A DNA stretch of 64,000 nucleotides from Latrodectus hesperus (taxonomy: Eukaryota > Arthropoda > Arachnida > Araneae > Theridiidae). Position numbers and translations under genes: made by a program. The stretch lies in contig CM075860.1 of the NCBI GenBank assembly GCA_037975125.1, positions 21,475,589 through 21,539,588 of the forward strand. The letters are read 5' to 3'. Positions 15,970 through 27,562 of the stretch are shown here, one piece after another. Each line of letters starts with the position of its first letter. The first letter of the stretch is position 1. The notes below the pieces were generated by a model that ran no database searches, had not been told where the DNA came from, and was given only the letters and a program-made list of their open reading frames with translations.

Positions 15970-16087
15970 ATGAATGGGTATGCTTTCACAAAATTGTTGT
16001 TCATTATGTCCACTTTTTTATTGCTTATTGGCTTAGCTGACAGGGAAGAATTTTTCGCTTACAATGAATCGTATTCACAAATCGCTG
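15970..16087 (+). CDS. Candidate first coding exon of a secreted protein (unrecognised)
   Basis: An ATG in a reasonable context (ACATCAATGA) opens a frame whose first 23 residues look like a signal peptide. A short polar start with one Lys leads into LLFIMSTFLLLIGLA, then an acidic stretch DREEFFAYNES. The open frame continues to 16275 (101 codons). A strong splice donor GGTAAGAAA at 16087/16088 suggests instead that this is an exon of 39 codons plus one base ending there, with the rest intronic. I do not recognise a family. There are no cysteines in the exon and I found no partner exon downstream. It could be a chance frame in AT-rich DNA, where hydrophobic codons are common. Confidence 0.3.
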
Positions 16088-16275
16088 GTAAGAAAAACCG
16101 GAAATTTTCCAAGCATCCATACCGACAAAAGTTAGAACTAAAACATTTATATGCTGTTCTTATTTATCTACTTTTGTTAAACAGTAGCTGGAATTATATT
16201 CATATCTTCCACTCCAAAAATTATGGACCACCCATTGTGTCACAAAAACTTAAGGCATTTTTTCTGACCCAATAA

Positions 16276-19200
16276 CACGAATCAGAATAATAATGAAATT
16301 TTTATTATTAATGACAATAAATTTTTATCGAAACATTTGTTGTTATTAATAAAATTTTAAAAAATAGAATGTGCATTCCTCAATATTTTTGGTTGTGCTC
16401 TTCCCTTTGGATTTTTAAGGACGAACGCACTCTTTGATGCTGAAAATAATTCACGCACACCTAATTAATTTTTATTCAAAACTAATATAAACTAATATTT
16501 TATTTTTTTGATAAAATTCCTCATTTGATCTTTAAAGAGCAAATTTTAATAGTACATCAATTGCAAATTTTCGAAATCAAAATTTTCTATTGAAATCATA
16601 ACACTATAATTCTTACTTATTTGATCCTGTATCGCCATCTATCGGAGTTTTGTGATATTAAGACCAGAATAAAATAATATTTGAATATTAATTTGCCAAA
16701 AAATGTTGCTGTTATTAAAAAACGTAAATAAAATCTTTCATTTCACAAAAGCTCGTCAGATATTATTTTATTTAATAAGATAGTATTTATTAATTTCTTC
16801 AAATATTAATCAAATAGTATTGATGAAATAAGATGCATTATTAAAGATAGAATTGAAAAAAATTGTTGTTAGAAAATTTTATATTCTTCGTAAAAAAACT
16901 ATTTCAAGGAATTATTTTTTTAGTTATGGCGAAAACATATTTTTTCACAGAAAGTAACTTTTTAAAAAACAACTCAATGTCAACTTTATATCTTAAAATT
17001 AATTTTTGAAAATATTCGCAACCTACTAAAGAAAAGTTTATTATTAACGTATATAAACTTTTGAAATGTAGTATTTAATCATTATCAAAATATAAAAAAT
17101 TATAATATAAAGCTAAACCAGGACCAACTTTCGTTTTTTTTTTCCCCCTAAGATTTACTGAATTAGGAAATTTTTTCAAAATGATTTGCTCGTTTCTTTT
17201 CAAATAGTTTACACCTTTTCTTTAAATTATTACATGAGAAAGTATAAAATATAATAAAAGTGTAATAAATAATAAAATTCAATAAAAGGTTGATGAATAT
17301 TATTTGAAATTTTTTTATAATCAAAAAATATCTTAGTATGCCTTCACGGAAACAAAATATTACAATGAAAAATATCAAGAAATTAAAATATATTTTCAAT
17401 TTAAAGTTTATTTATAAAATCATTAAAACGAGTAATAAAAATGATATAACAAAATTTATAATAATAATTTACTATAGGCAATAGAATAGATTTTTATCTT
17501 ACATCACATAGGTGAAATTTTATGTAATGTAATCCATGCGATACATTATAATGCATGTAAAATAAAACAAAAATTTCTTTTTAAATATTAAAAAAATAGC
17601 GTTTAGAAATTTCAGTACATATAATAATATTAAATTTTAAACATAGTAAAGTCTTCGTGTAAGAAACTCAAAGTACTTATTTTATATAAAAACAACCTGT
17701 AATTCATTCAATTTGAATCCTTGAATTCACAGGACTTAATAACAGGAAAATGTCAAATTTTTATAACTTCGAAAATTTAAATAAGAAAATCAGTTTATTA
17801 TTTTTGAATGATAGGGTAACAGTAGGACATTTTATTAAATGTTGTTTCAACATTGATTAATATTGATCATTAGACAAAAAAAATTATATGTCTTATATAT
17901 ATATATCTCTCCTTTATAAAAGAATGTTTTTTAAAATTTTAAATTAGAAAACTAAATTGGTTTATCTACTGTTAAAACAAAAACATAAACTAAAAACATT
18001 GAAAAATAAAATCATTCTTGAAAATAGTATAAGATCATATATTAAGAATTATAAAGAGATAACCTATTTGTATAGTTAAAATCAGATTAGAACTATAAAT
18101 GCATATAACACAATAATATTAATCAAAGAAAATTTAATGTTATAAAACATTGCGGAAGCCACAGGTTATAATAAGTATTACAATACCTATATTCATAAAC
18201 ATTATAAAATAATATTTTAGTATACATCTTAAATTTTTCACAATATTTAATTTCTTTCAAATATTGAGTAAGATTATTTTATGTAAAGTTATTTTGTAAC
18301 AATTATTAAAAATTTAAAATAACCTTCTAATAAGTATTGTATTTTTTAAACTTTGTAAAATTGTACAAGATGTTACGAAACATATATTGGCTAATGAATG
18401 CTTGAAAACTACTTTTATTGGATAAGTACAGTTTTCAAAGATTATCAAAACTATATACATATAAAACGATGAGATAATACACAAAAACTTTTTATCAAAA
18501 GATTATCACTTATGAAAAACACTTTTTCCCATCGATAACATTCTTAATTGCTATAAATGTTATTATGCAAGATATTTTAAATATAATGTATAAAATTTTA
18601 AATAGTATATTTTACAAATGCCTTTAAATATTTTTACAAATGTGCAAATCATAAAAATAAAAAATTCGCTTTTGCTCAGTTTTGCAAATTTATTTTCATT
18701 ATTCATAACAATAATTTAATTGCAAAAGACAGCATTTATTGAAAACATTTTTAAATTATCCATTAGTTTAAAATAATGACATACAACAAAATGATCTTGA
18801 TTGGGCACGAGTGCCTTATAATCTATCATGCCAGATTCTGAATTTTTTGGCGATGAAGAAATGTCGCCAAAATAACGTATTGTGATATCTCGTAATGACG
18901 TAAATACTAGGGTTATCAAAATAGAACTTCCTTCGTAATTTTTATAGGTCTCCATCTCTATGACTTTTTAAAAACCAGGTTGCCATATAAACAATAAAAT
19001 CCGCTGAAAAGTCACCGATCTCAGAATTTGGCATGCTGGATTATACGGCATCTGTGCCTTTAATTTTTCCTGTACATGGTGTTGTCAGACTGAATATTAC
19101 GCTGTTGAAAGACTGAATATTATTCTAAAGATCAAAATTTCTCCTATAGCTATATCATGGAAAAAAATCTTGTTTCATTTTACGAATAGTCAAGAATACT

Positions 19201-20110
19201 TCATTCTGTACTAACCGCATTTTGGTGAAATATGCAGGCTTGAATCCGCGTCCTCTTTCATCTGCAAGGCAATTTTTTCAACTGCGATACAAAATTACTT
19301 ACTTTATATTTATAAGACAAAAAAATCGGTCTTTTACATTTTAGCGCGCTAGGCAATTATTGTTGTGATAAAATATAAAAAGAGCGACTATTTATAAACT
19401 TACCTTTTGATTATCATCAAGAAATAAAGACTTTAAAAGCTCTATCATAGCGATTATTAATTAGAGTTTGCATAGCTGCAGCATAAGCGATGATAAATTT
19501 AGATACGTCAATTCAAAACATTCTATTCAAAAACATATTGTTAATACATACTTATAATATGTTTTCGAAATAAAACTTTGTGAATATTTAGTGAAATTAT
19601 GTCATTGAAGTTCCTATCTCAGAATGCAATCCTCCTCAAAATCTCCAAATCTTTGAGTAATTATGAGTAATTCTGTGATCACATAATGTTGAAGTATAAT
19701 CCTTTAATCTAGTATATTCTGTATTCAGACGATAAATAAGTCAACTAACAAGCATTTAAGGTAAGTATCTCGGTGAAACAACTGCATCTTTGAGCTCAAC
19801 TAAGAATTTAACTATAATAATAATGAATATTTTCCTGTGAATCTATGTAGATTATCATGCATTTGTAATTGAATTTATTCATTAAAATAATCTTTGATTT
19901 ATGTAATTAAATTTTATTAATATTTATAATTAAATTTTGGAACAATACTTACATTATCCCCACAAAAAAGAAACTAAAGAATATACATTTATTTAATTTA
20001 GAACTTGTTATTGTATTTGTTTTTTATTTTTATGTTCCTTTTTATTTTATCATACATTTTCAATTCGAACCACTAATGTTCATAATCTTAAATCATATGA
20101 ATTTCAATGC
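16276..20110. other. Very AT-rich stretch, no gene recognised
   Basis: Frames are short and biased. A 79-codon minus frame at 18716-18955 overlaps a 9-bp hairpin (TTTTGGCGA with TCGCCAAAA, 18845-18872) and shows no domain. Nothing else is supported. Confidence 0.45.
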
Positions 20111-20420
20111 AAGTTAGAATCAAGAAAAATTTACACCAAACTCTTTTAAATACTCAAGCGTCCTTATTTAAGCATATAAATTCCAAGGATGAATCAGAAT
20201 CAAAACAATTTACACCAAGTTCTCTGAAATACTCAATCGTCCTTAGTTAAAGCATATAAATTCCGAGGATGATTCAGAATCAACAAAATTTACACCAAGT
20301 TCTCTTAAATACTCAATCGTCCTTAGTTAAAGCATATAAATTCCAAGGATGAATCAAAATCAACAAAATTTACACCAAGTTATCTTAAATACTCAAACGT
20401 CCTTATGTTAAGAATTTAAA
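20111..20420. repeat. Tandem array of about four 79-80-bp units
   Basis: The landmark TTTACACCAA recurs at about 20130, 20209, 20289 and 20369. Each is followed by a conserved AATACTCAA.CGTCCTTA block, and the first three also by AGCATATAAATTCC; the last copy degenerates after CGTCCTTA. Units differ by roughly 5-10%, so the array is older than the other tandem duplications here. It is a minisatellite with no coding signal. Confidence 0.95.
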
Positions 20421-20911
20421 ATTATAGTTATATATTATCAGGTTTTCAGTAATAATGGTTGGATTGTGCTTTGCAATATACCTTTGGACAAACGAATTCA
20501 AAACTTTTAGATTTTGCGACCATCCATATTATTTACTGATTCAGAAACCCCCGGTTCAATGTAACTTAAATATCATAATATTAATTATTTACTTTCTCTT
20601 CTGCACAAATCTTCAATTTTTATAGATAGGATTATAACTTCAAATAAATTATTTTGGAAGAAACTCTCTTCACAATACTTGTCTTTCGTAAAAGAGGTAA
20701 CAAATCAAGATTGAGAGACTTGTAGTCCTCCTTTAATGGCATCCCATACGGTAATAGTAATAGTTATTAATTGCTTTTGTTTTTCAAATTCAGTAACAGC
20801 TAAGGTTCAGTTGTTTATTTATTCTGGTGATACAGATTCATTAATTATTAAAGAATATTTTTTGTATGAAAATAGGTGTTTTGTAAGCTTGAAATTTCTA
20901 ACATTCAACGT
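20421..20911. other. AT-rich DNA, no gene seen
   Basis: A 67-codon plus frame (20736-20939) runs into the following repeat and has no domain. Nothing else is visible. Confidence 0.5.
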
Positions 20912-21017
20912 CGGCTCGACAAACTGCCTCATTCGGTAAAGGAGGCAGAGTACTTAATGAAGAGATTTTTGAAGCCTTCTCCATTGCACTTATCTTTACC
21001 GTGGCAGAGCCTGTTGC
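20912..21017 (+). repeat. 106-bp dispersed repeat, copy 1 of an inverted pair
   Basis: This segment, from CGGCTCGACAAACTGCC to GCAGAGCCTGTTGC, matches the reverse complement of 22846-22951 with only three differences. One frame reads RLDKLPHSVKEAEYLMKR and continues to PSPLHLSLPWQSLL; the same frame is open in the other copy. At 97% DNA identity this may simply reflect recent origin. The repeat is more GC-rich than its surroundings. Its identity is unknown. Confidence 0.93.
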
Positions 21018-21237
21018 TTTTACCAATAACACAAGAGAAAAAAATCCATGTTCACTTTGATTTCATTTCATTGCACCAGCTTAATTTCAACAGCAGATAT
21101 TTTAACATAACCTTTATATTGTTCTGACAATATCTTATTTTATACTTCATTATTACGTTCATGAATTTAAGATTATTGTCATGGAATATGAGAAAAGATT
21201 AGTTTGATTTTGATTTGGTTTGATTGTCGCTCAACGG

Positions 21238-21390
21238 TCATTTTTTGCACACGAGGGCTAATTAGACCGGGACCTACTATTTAAGTGGATTCCGAACCAC
21301 CACAAACATCCATGCCCTAGATGGGATTCGAACCCACGAACTGTTGAACCGAAGGCAAGAGCGCTAACCATTCGGCTGCCAGCTCGGCGA
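21238..21390 (-). mobile_element. tRNA-derived SINE
   Basis: Read on the minus strand, the head starts GCCGAGCTGGCAGCCGAATG. It has an A-box-like TGGCAGCCGAATGG and a perfect B box, GGTTCGAATCC (complement of 21324-21334), spaced as in a tRNA with an extra arm. The acceptor stem is not restored at the 3' side. An unrelated body continues through GGTTCGGAATCCACTT toward 21238. This is the structure of a tRNA-derived SINE rather than a functional tRNA. Confidence 0.75.
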
Positions 21391-22014
21391 GAAAAGATTA
21401 ATTTTCCCGTAAAAAAAATTCTGTCGAATAAAATGAGCACTCCCCTTTGTATAAAACTGAACCTATAGAAATACCGATTGCTTAATATTTAATTTCAACT
21501 TCAAGAACAGATAATAATCCAATGGATTTTTTAGAAATGTTTATCCTAATTAACAAATGCCAGAAAAATTATAGATATAATGTGTTTCCATTAGTGATTT
21601 CTCTACATACTTTCGACACAAAGCTAGAAACAATAAAAATTTATGCAAGTCATAAGAATTAGATATTTACATATTAAAAACATGCATTGTAATTCTCGTA
21701 TTAATGTTGAGCATTTATATTTTTACAATAAGGTAATAATGACAATCAGGTTTATTTTATGTAAGAATTTTGCTATTAACATCTGTTCTAAATTTACATC
21801 CATAATCATGAAAACTTAAAAAAATTTAAATCTTTATTAACCAGATTATATTATTTGTTCAATAAACTAAATATATATTTAATAAAGGCAAACATTATTT
21901 AAAATATTTACAATTACTTTTCAAATTTGTCTAAACACAAAAACTTTTTTTATCTTATATCATGCAGTAAAAGTATGACATATGTGAGTAATCCCAGTGA
22001 ATAATATGCATTTT

Positions 22015-22017
<3 letters not shown>
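21391..22017. other. AT-rich DNA, no gene seen
   Basis: I see no coding or RNA signal. Confidence 0.5.
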
Positions 22018-22231
<214 letters not shown>

Positions 22232-22789
22232 AGTAGTGATGTCAAAATAACTATTTCTTTATCTTTTTTCAAAACTAATTTGGTTTCTAATATCATTCAG
22301 ATCATTTTTTTAATTATTCTTCAGAAAATTATTTTTAACTGTCAAAATAATCAAAAAATTTACTAAATGGACGTAATTTTCTATTAAGAAAAAATTTTTT
22401 TTCAATAAGTAGCAAATTCAAACATTTTGAAAATTAGATTTTCCGCAATTTTTTAAATTCATTTTTGTCCTATATTTTAATTTTCACGAAAAAAATATCA
22501 ACACTAACAATGATAAGTTTTATAATTAAAAAAATAAATTTCAAAATTTTTCTTTTTCTTTTTTAAACTCTTTTTGAACCCAGTTAACATTACACTTAGA
22601 ATAAGCGTTCCCATTTATTCCTTTTTTCAGCATTTGGTACATAAGAAACTGTTTTTGCTGTGTTAAGGCAACATATTTTCATTGCTCGCTGAATAAAACA
22701 TGATATACAGTTTTACAATACTGCTATGGACCACTTTTCACTGAAATAGCGATTGAGTGTCTGAAGTCGGTGCTTCGGATGTAAGCTTC

Positions 22790-23335
22790 TGATTAATATT
22801 ACCGGCTGCGTAAGCCTGGGTCTGGTGCAGCGGCATACATTACCGGCAACAGGCTCTGCCACGGTAAAGATAAGTGCAATGGAGAAGGCTTCAAATATTT
22901 CTTCATTAAGTACTCTGCCTCCTTTACCAAATGAGGCAGTTTGTCGAGCCGGCGTGCCATCCCACCCTTTACGATTCCTCTATTCCAAATCCAAAGCAGA
23001 GATGATCGTCTTGCCCCCATCCCCACCTCACCCCTCCGCACAGCACTATCCTTTGCATCCTACTTAATGAGCAACAATAGGAAGTTCGAGCTTTCCCTCT
23101 CTCTTTTCCCTACAGTAGGGACACGAGCGGAAAGGAGATAGGAAGTAATTGGCGACAAACCCATTTTGGCGATGGATATCTCTGGTGCCAAGAATATGGA
23201 CCAAGGAGAAATGGGGAAAATCGCGGAAGAGATCTTTTCCTCCAAGAAGCGGAATTCGGACAAATTTGTCGCCTTAAAATGCATTACTTTTGGCATCTGT
23301 TCGCATGCCTTTCCGAGAAGAATTGATGTCCATTT
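22790..23335. other. GC-richer island carrying the inverted repeat copy; unrecognised
   Basis: Base composition is clearly higher in GC than the flanks from about 22790 to 23330. Overlapping frames of 66-80 codons exist on both strands (for example minus 22799-23041 and 23060-23296) but none matches a family I know. The region probably is a transposon body or an old gene fragment. It includes the second 106-bp repeat copy. Confidence 0.4.
22846..22951 (-). repeat. 106-bp dispersed repeat, copy 2 of an inverted pair
   Basis: Reverse complement of 20912-21017 with three mismatches over 106 bp. The two copies face each other 1.83 kb apart, with a SINE and the compound microsatellite between them. 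No target duplication was found that would make the pair the ends of a single element. Confidence 0.93.
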
Positions 23336-24714
23336 TTAATTCAGCGAAGTTAACTCGAATGAATTGAATAAATAACAATCCATTTGATCTTAAGTAAAGC
23401 TGAGAAGCTTACTTGGAGGATCATCCAAAGAATGAACGAATATACTGAAGTTCCTTCCAATTTGGAAAATGCACTTAGAAGATGTGCTCTTAAAACTGAA
23501 ACTTCGAGATAGATAATAGAAGCTTGTATTTATATGAATGAGTACAGATCGCTAGTGTGTTTCAAAGCTTCTTAATTGTATCTTTTGAAAGGAACAAAAC
23601 AGATAAATAATACAAGTCATAAAAAATTGCATAAAAATATTTTTTTAAATACTTGTTAAAGATTTTTTATGAATTTCATTGAAGTAAAATGAATGAGCAA
23701 AAATTTTAATTATTAAATTATGGAAACATAAAGAGTTATTATGCAACATTTTTATAGTTTTAAACTTAAATCATATTTTTTAATAAAAAAATTACTAAAC
23801 TGGTGATCGAATCAAAAATTAGCATAAATATTTGAAATATATAAATTTTTCAAAAAATATTCGTATTTTATTATAATTAATAAATGTAGAACTATATTTA
23901 ATTATTTTCTTAATGTAATAAAAAAGTTATTCATCACTTAAAAAGATAGCCTAGATTTATTAAGAAAAATAGTTGAACTACTTGAAAAGTTACTGCTGAA
24001 GTTTTTCAAAGCAATAAACTCTATTGAATTTTTTACTACCATTTATTTTCTAACTTTCGTTTATAAAATTATTTTAAATATACTATTTTTTAAAGTAAAA
24101 AAAAGGAAGAATCATCAATAAGCAACTGAGAACAAAATTTAAAAATGGTACTATTTCCCTCAGTATAATGTTCCAAAAAAAATAGCTTGTTTCTTTCAAA
24201 ATTTTAATTTAATCTTTTTAATCATGAAAATTGTTTTTTTTTAAGAATTTCCACCTTATTACACTATTATTATTTTTATCAAAATTATACTAAAACAAAT
24301 ATGTCATTATAATATTGAACCCTTACATTACTGATCACTCATCCTGATAAAATTTTATTTGTGGAAGTCCCCAATTGAAAATTATGGAAAAGGCATTTTA
24401 AGACTTTAAATTAATATTTTTATCGAGTTTCATCAGCTTGGGATAGGTAAGTCTGAAGAATAGTTCTTCCAAAAGGATATATTGTCAAAATCAGTAGAAA
24501 ATTCTTGAAGATAGGTTATAATGGAATGAAATAAAATAAAAAAATTTACAAACACAAAAAGAGCGAGCGAAGTTAAAAAATAAAGTTATGGTTTGAAAAA
24601 AAAGTCGGACAAGAAGTTCCTACTGCGCAAAATGTGTGAGGAAAAAATATTTCATTTAAGTGAGCTTTTAATTTGTTGTACTTTTTTTCATATTAGTTTT
24701 TGATAATTACAGAT
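23336..24714. other. AT-rich DNA, no gene seen
   Basis: I find no recognisable frame or repeat. The last part may belong to the 3' side of the hAT element, but no terminal repeat is visible. Confidence 0.45.
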
Positions 24715-25737
24715 TTATTCTACTGCACCCATGTCTTTACAAAGCGCGGAAAAGATTCTTGATTTCAGGGGTCTCATTTTTATATATTTTACTACGGTTA
24801 CAACCGTAGTTAACACAATTTTCAAACCAGGACGCATTTCTTTAGAAGCCAAAGCTTCTCTGTAGATCATGCAATATGTCCAGACGCTCTGTGGTGACTT
24901 TTGTTTCACAAGTGCTTGAATACTTTGGAATCTTCCGGATATAGAACGAGTACCATCAGTGCATATTCCGACGCAATTTTTCCATTCTATGTTAGCCTCG
25001 TTCATAAAATCATTTAAGGTAGCAAATAATGTGAGTGCTGTTGCTTTGAGTTCTATTGGTTTGCAGAAAAGTAATTCTTCTACTACTGACAAATCATCAC
25101 AAAATCTAACATAGGCAATGAAATGAGCATCTTTATTACTATCTGTTGCCTCATCGAGTTGTATTGAAAACAGTTTGCCACGCAACTTCGACAAAAGCTG
25201 ACACTCTACATCTTCAGCTATATCAGCAATTCGACGGGCAACAGTATCATTTGAAAGAGGTATAGACTGCAATTGTTTTGCAAAATTATCTCCAATCATA
25301 ATTCCTACAATCTCAATTGCGGCTGGCAAAATAAGCTCTTCTCCAACGGTTTGAGACTCTTTACATCTGGCTATTTTATATGTAACTTTGTAAGAGGCAA
25401 TTAAAGCTTTTTCATTCACTGACAAAGTTTTTTTAAACAATGATTTTAATTTTAATTCGAAGAATTCTCTGGGTTTGTTTACGTACTCACTAGGAAGCGT
25501 TTCCAAATGTCGTTTAAGTTTATTAGGTTTCAGGCTGTCTGCCGCCAACATTTTTGAGCAAATGAAATACAGGGGCCTTTCTTCTTCATTTACTTCAGTA
25601 CTAGTGAACCCAAAATTTAAGTATTCTTGAGAATAATTTTCTTGATTTTATTTTTGAAACCACGCTTGTCTGTGTATACTTGTTGATGCTTGTCTATCGT
25701 CTAATGCTCGCTTACACCCGCTTAAAAATGTATCCAT
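24715..25737 (-). pseudogene. hAT transposase pseudogene (ZBED5/FAM200-like)
   Basis: The frame opens with MDTFLSGCKRALDDRQAST at 25737, hits an in-frame TAA at codon 30 (25648-25650), then continues in the same frame for 311 codons to a TAA at 24715. A BED-type zinc-finger half (YFICSKMLAADSLKPNKL, then KRHLETLP) is followed by the RNase H-like core: SIQLDEATD with the first catalytic Asp at about minus-strand 25134, and GICTDGT with the second. The usual THC.IHREALA is present as TYC.IYREALA. The protein ends at LCKDMGAVE, so the insertion helical domain and the C-terminal dimerisation region with the last acidic residue are missing. Stop codon and truncation make it inactive. The family is clear; the subfamily is inferred. 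Confidence 0.9.
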
Positions 25738-26259
25738 GATTCTGCATAAGTCTGCTGCCGTGAATATTTAATACGGTGAATTTCAATTACACGAAAATAT
25801 ATATAACATCAGAATAGATTCAATTGTGATAGAAGGATCGACTCGAATGAGATTGTCTGGAATTGAAATTGGCTTCATAGAATTTTCTCTTTCTCCCTAT
25901 GAGAAAACATTTGTTCACATCCGCACACGCTCCTAACTTAACATTTAAGCTGACCAGAAAAATTTAAACTTCTCGCGAAACCGTGAGAATGCCCGACATG
26001 GCGGGACGTAAGAGCAATAAAAAGGCATAGGATTCTTGTTTTTTCAAAGCTGAGGATCGGTGTTGCAAAATGTCAATAAATTTCCGTATTCTTGGTAATT
26101 TGTAAAGTTTAAAATTAAAGTTGTAGTGTAGGTTTAGCGCCAAAATACTCAAAATATATTATTATTGTATACATTTTATTGTATGCGATGAGGAGTGGGG
26201 CCCGATGAAAATTATGATTGAAAATTGGGCCGTGAATACTAAAAGGTTAAGAAACACTG
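24715..26259 (-). mobile_element. hAT (Charlie/ZBED-like) element, 3'-truncated
   Basis: The right edge, read on the minus strand, begins CAGTGTTTCTTAACCTTTTA, the typical hAT 5' terminal sequence, at 26259. About 520 bp of 5' untranslated sequence precede the transposase start at 25737. The coding region stops early at 24715 and no matching CAGTG terminus was found on the other side. The 3' end and its 8-bp target duplication are therefore missing or unrecognisable. Confidence 0.75.
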
Positions 26260-27276
26260 ACTTAAAGTATTGTTAATTAATTAAATATTTAAAAATTTAA
26301 ATCATCTTTGCCTATTTAAACTAACTATAAGTGGAAAGTTTGTATTCTCTTTTTCATTTTGCTTTATCTTCTGTTCTATTGTTAACGTTGCTTGAACCAA
26401 TAGGCTTGAATCGATGGAAAATAGCTTTTCACATCGATGCTTTGGTCTTTATGTAAGAAATCGTTTTGTGTACAAAATGAGATTTGACAATATTCTCAGA
26501 CATTCGTTGGTGAATTTCGCTTTGTTTGCTAACGCTGGAAAAATGTGATATAAAGGCAGGCAGCAAATTCGTCTACAAATCAGATGCACGACATCGTCTT
26601 AATACGATGAGACGTAGGTGAAGTCTTATCTGACGTCATGGATTTCTTAAACCAATGAGAAATTTTATAAAGTGATCATGATCTCAACTGGAGCAAACGA
26701 AACAACCACTTTATGGTTAAATATTAAAAAATCACTTAAAAATTTTAAAAAGAAATGAATAAAATTTACAATGTGTAACCAATTACAATACATTAGAAAC
26801 CTAGTTAAGCAAGTTTATTAATTTTTATGATCTTAATGGGGTGTAAAATTTTATTTCAGTTCCTCTCATAAGTGATTAAAGTAATAAGTGTCTGAGGAAA
26901 GTTTGTTGGCTCCTTAAATCTGTTGTAATTATATTCACATAACCTAATAAATCCCGTGTTCATACTACCACACACGGCACTTCTAAGCATCTTTAAAAAT
27001 AAGCGAAAAGTTTAACTTGAAGTCTAAAAATTTAACGAAACTATAATTTTAGTTTTCAATGAACATACACCACACAGAAACATAAATCATTCTTTCTTTC
27101 ATACATTTTATTCAGCAATAAATTAAAAATGGTTTTACTTAAAATTACTCACGTGAAAACGTGTATTTAATACGATATAATATACATGAAAAAATGTATT
27201 GTTTAAAATACTAACCAAAATAATTCATTTGTAAATATATATAACGTAACTCTTATATTTCTCATGAAAAAAGCTG
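26260..27276. other. AT-rich DNA, no gene seen
   Basis: I see no frame, RNA or repeat that I can name. There is a slightly GC-richer patch at 26540-26650. Confidence 0.45.
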
Positions 27277-27350
27277 AGATAGCCACTGAGTGGTTAGTGG
27301 TCTGGTCTTCTTTTCATCAGTTCAAAGATTCGAATCCCACTTTTTGTGTG
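27277..27350 (+). mobile_element. tRNA-like SINE head
   Basis: TAGCCACTGAGTGGTTAGTG resembles an A box region and GATTCGAATCCCAC a B box, about 40 nt apart. The acceptor stem cannot close. Several TTGTAATC-containing short repeats follow at 27430-27490 and may be the SINE tail. It is a diverged tRNA-derived SINE, in plus orientation. Confidence 0.5.
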
Positions 27351-27562
27351 ACTTTATTGGTTCAAAATCCACTTTAAAATGTAAGTTCCCTTTATCTGCT
27401 TTAATCCTTGTCATATATTTGAAATTGTAATCAACTTTCAATTGTAATCCATTTTAAGTTGTAACCATCCATTCCATTGTAATCAACTTTAATCTACTAA
27501 CCCCCGTATTCACCATTAACCTTATCCACGATGTTAACCGGAAGTTCAATACCCACCAAGTA

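Noticed and set aside
12000..20000. Possible mitochondrial insertion because of extreme AT content
   Set aside because: No mitochondrial protein, tRNA cluster or rRNA segment was recognised.
20111..20420. Possible CRISPR-like array
   Set aside because: The whole 80-bp unit is repeated, with no unique spacers and in a eukaryotic context; it is a minisatellite.
22799..23041. 80-codon minus frame containing the repeat-encoded RLDKLPH segment
   Set aside because: The shared part is a 97%-identical DNA repeat, so the open frame is not independent evidence of coding.
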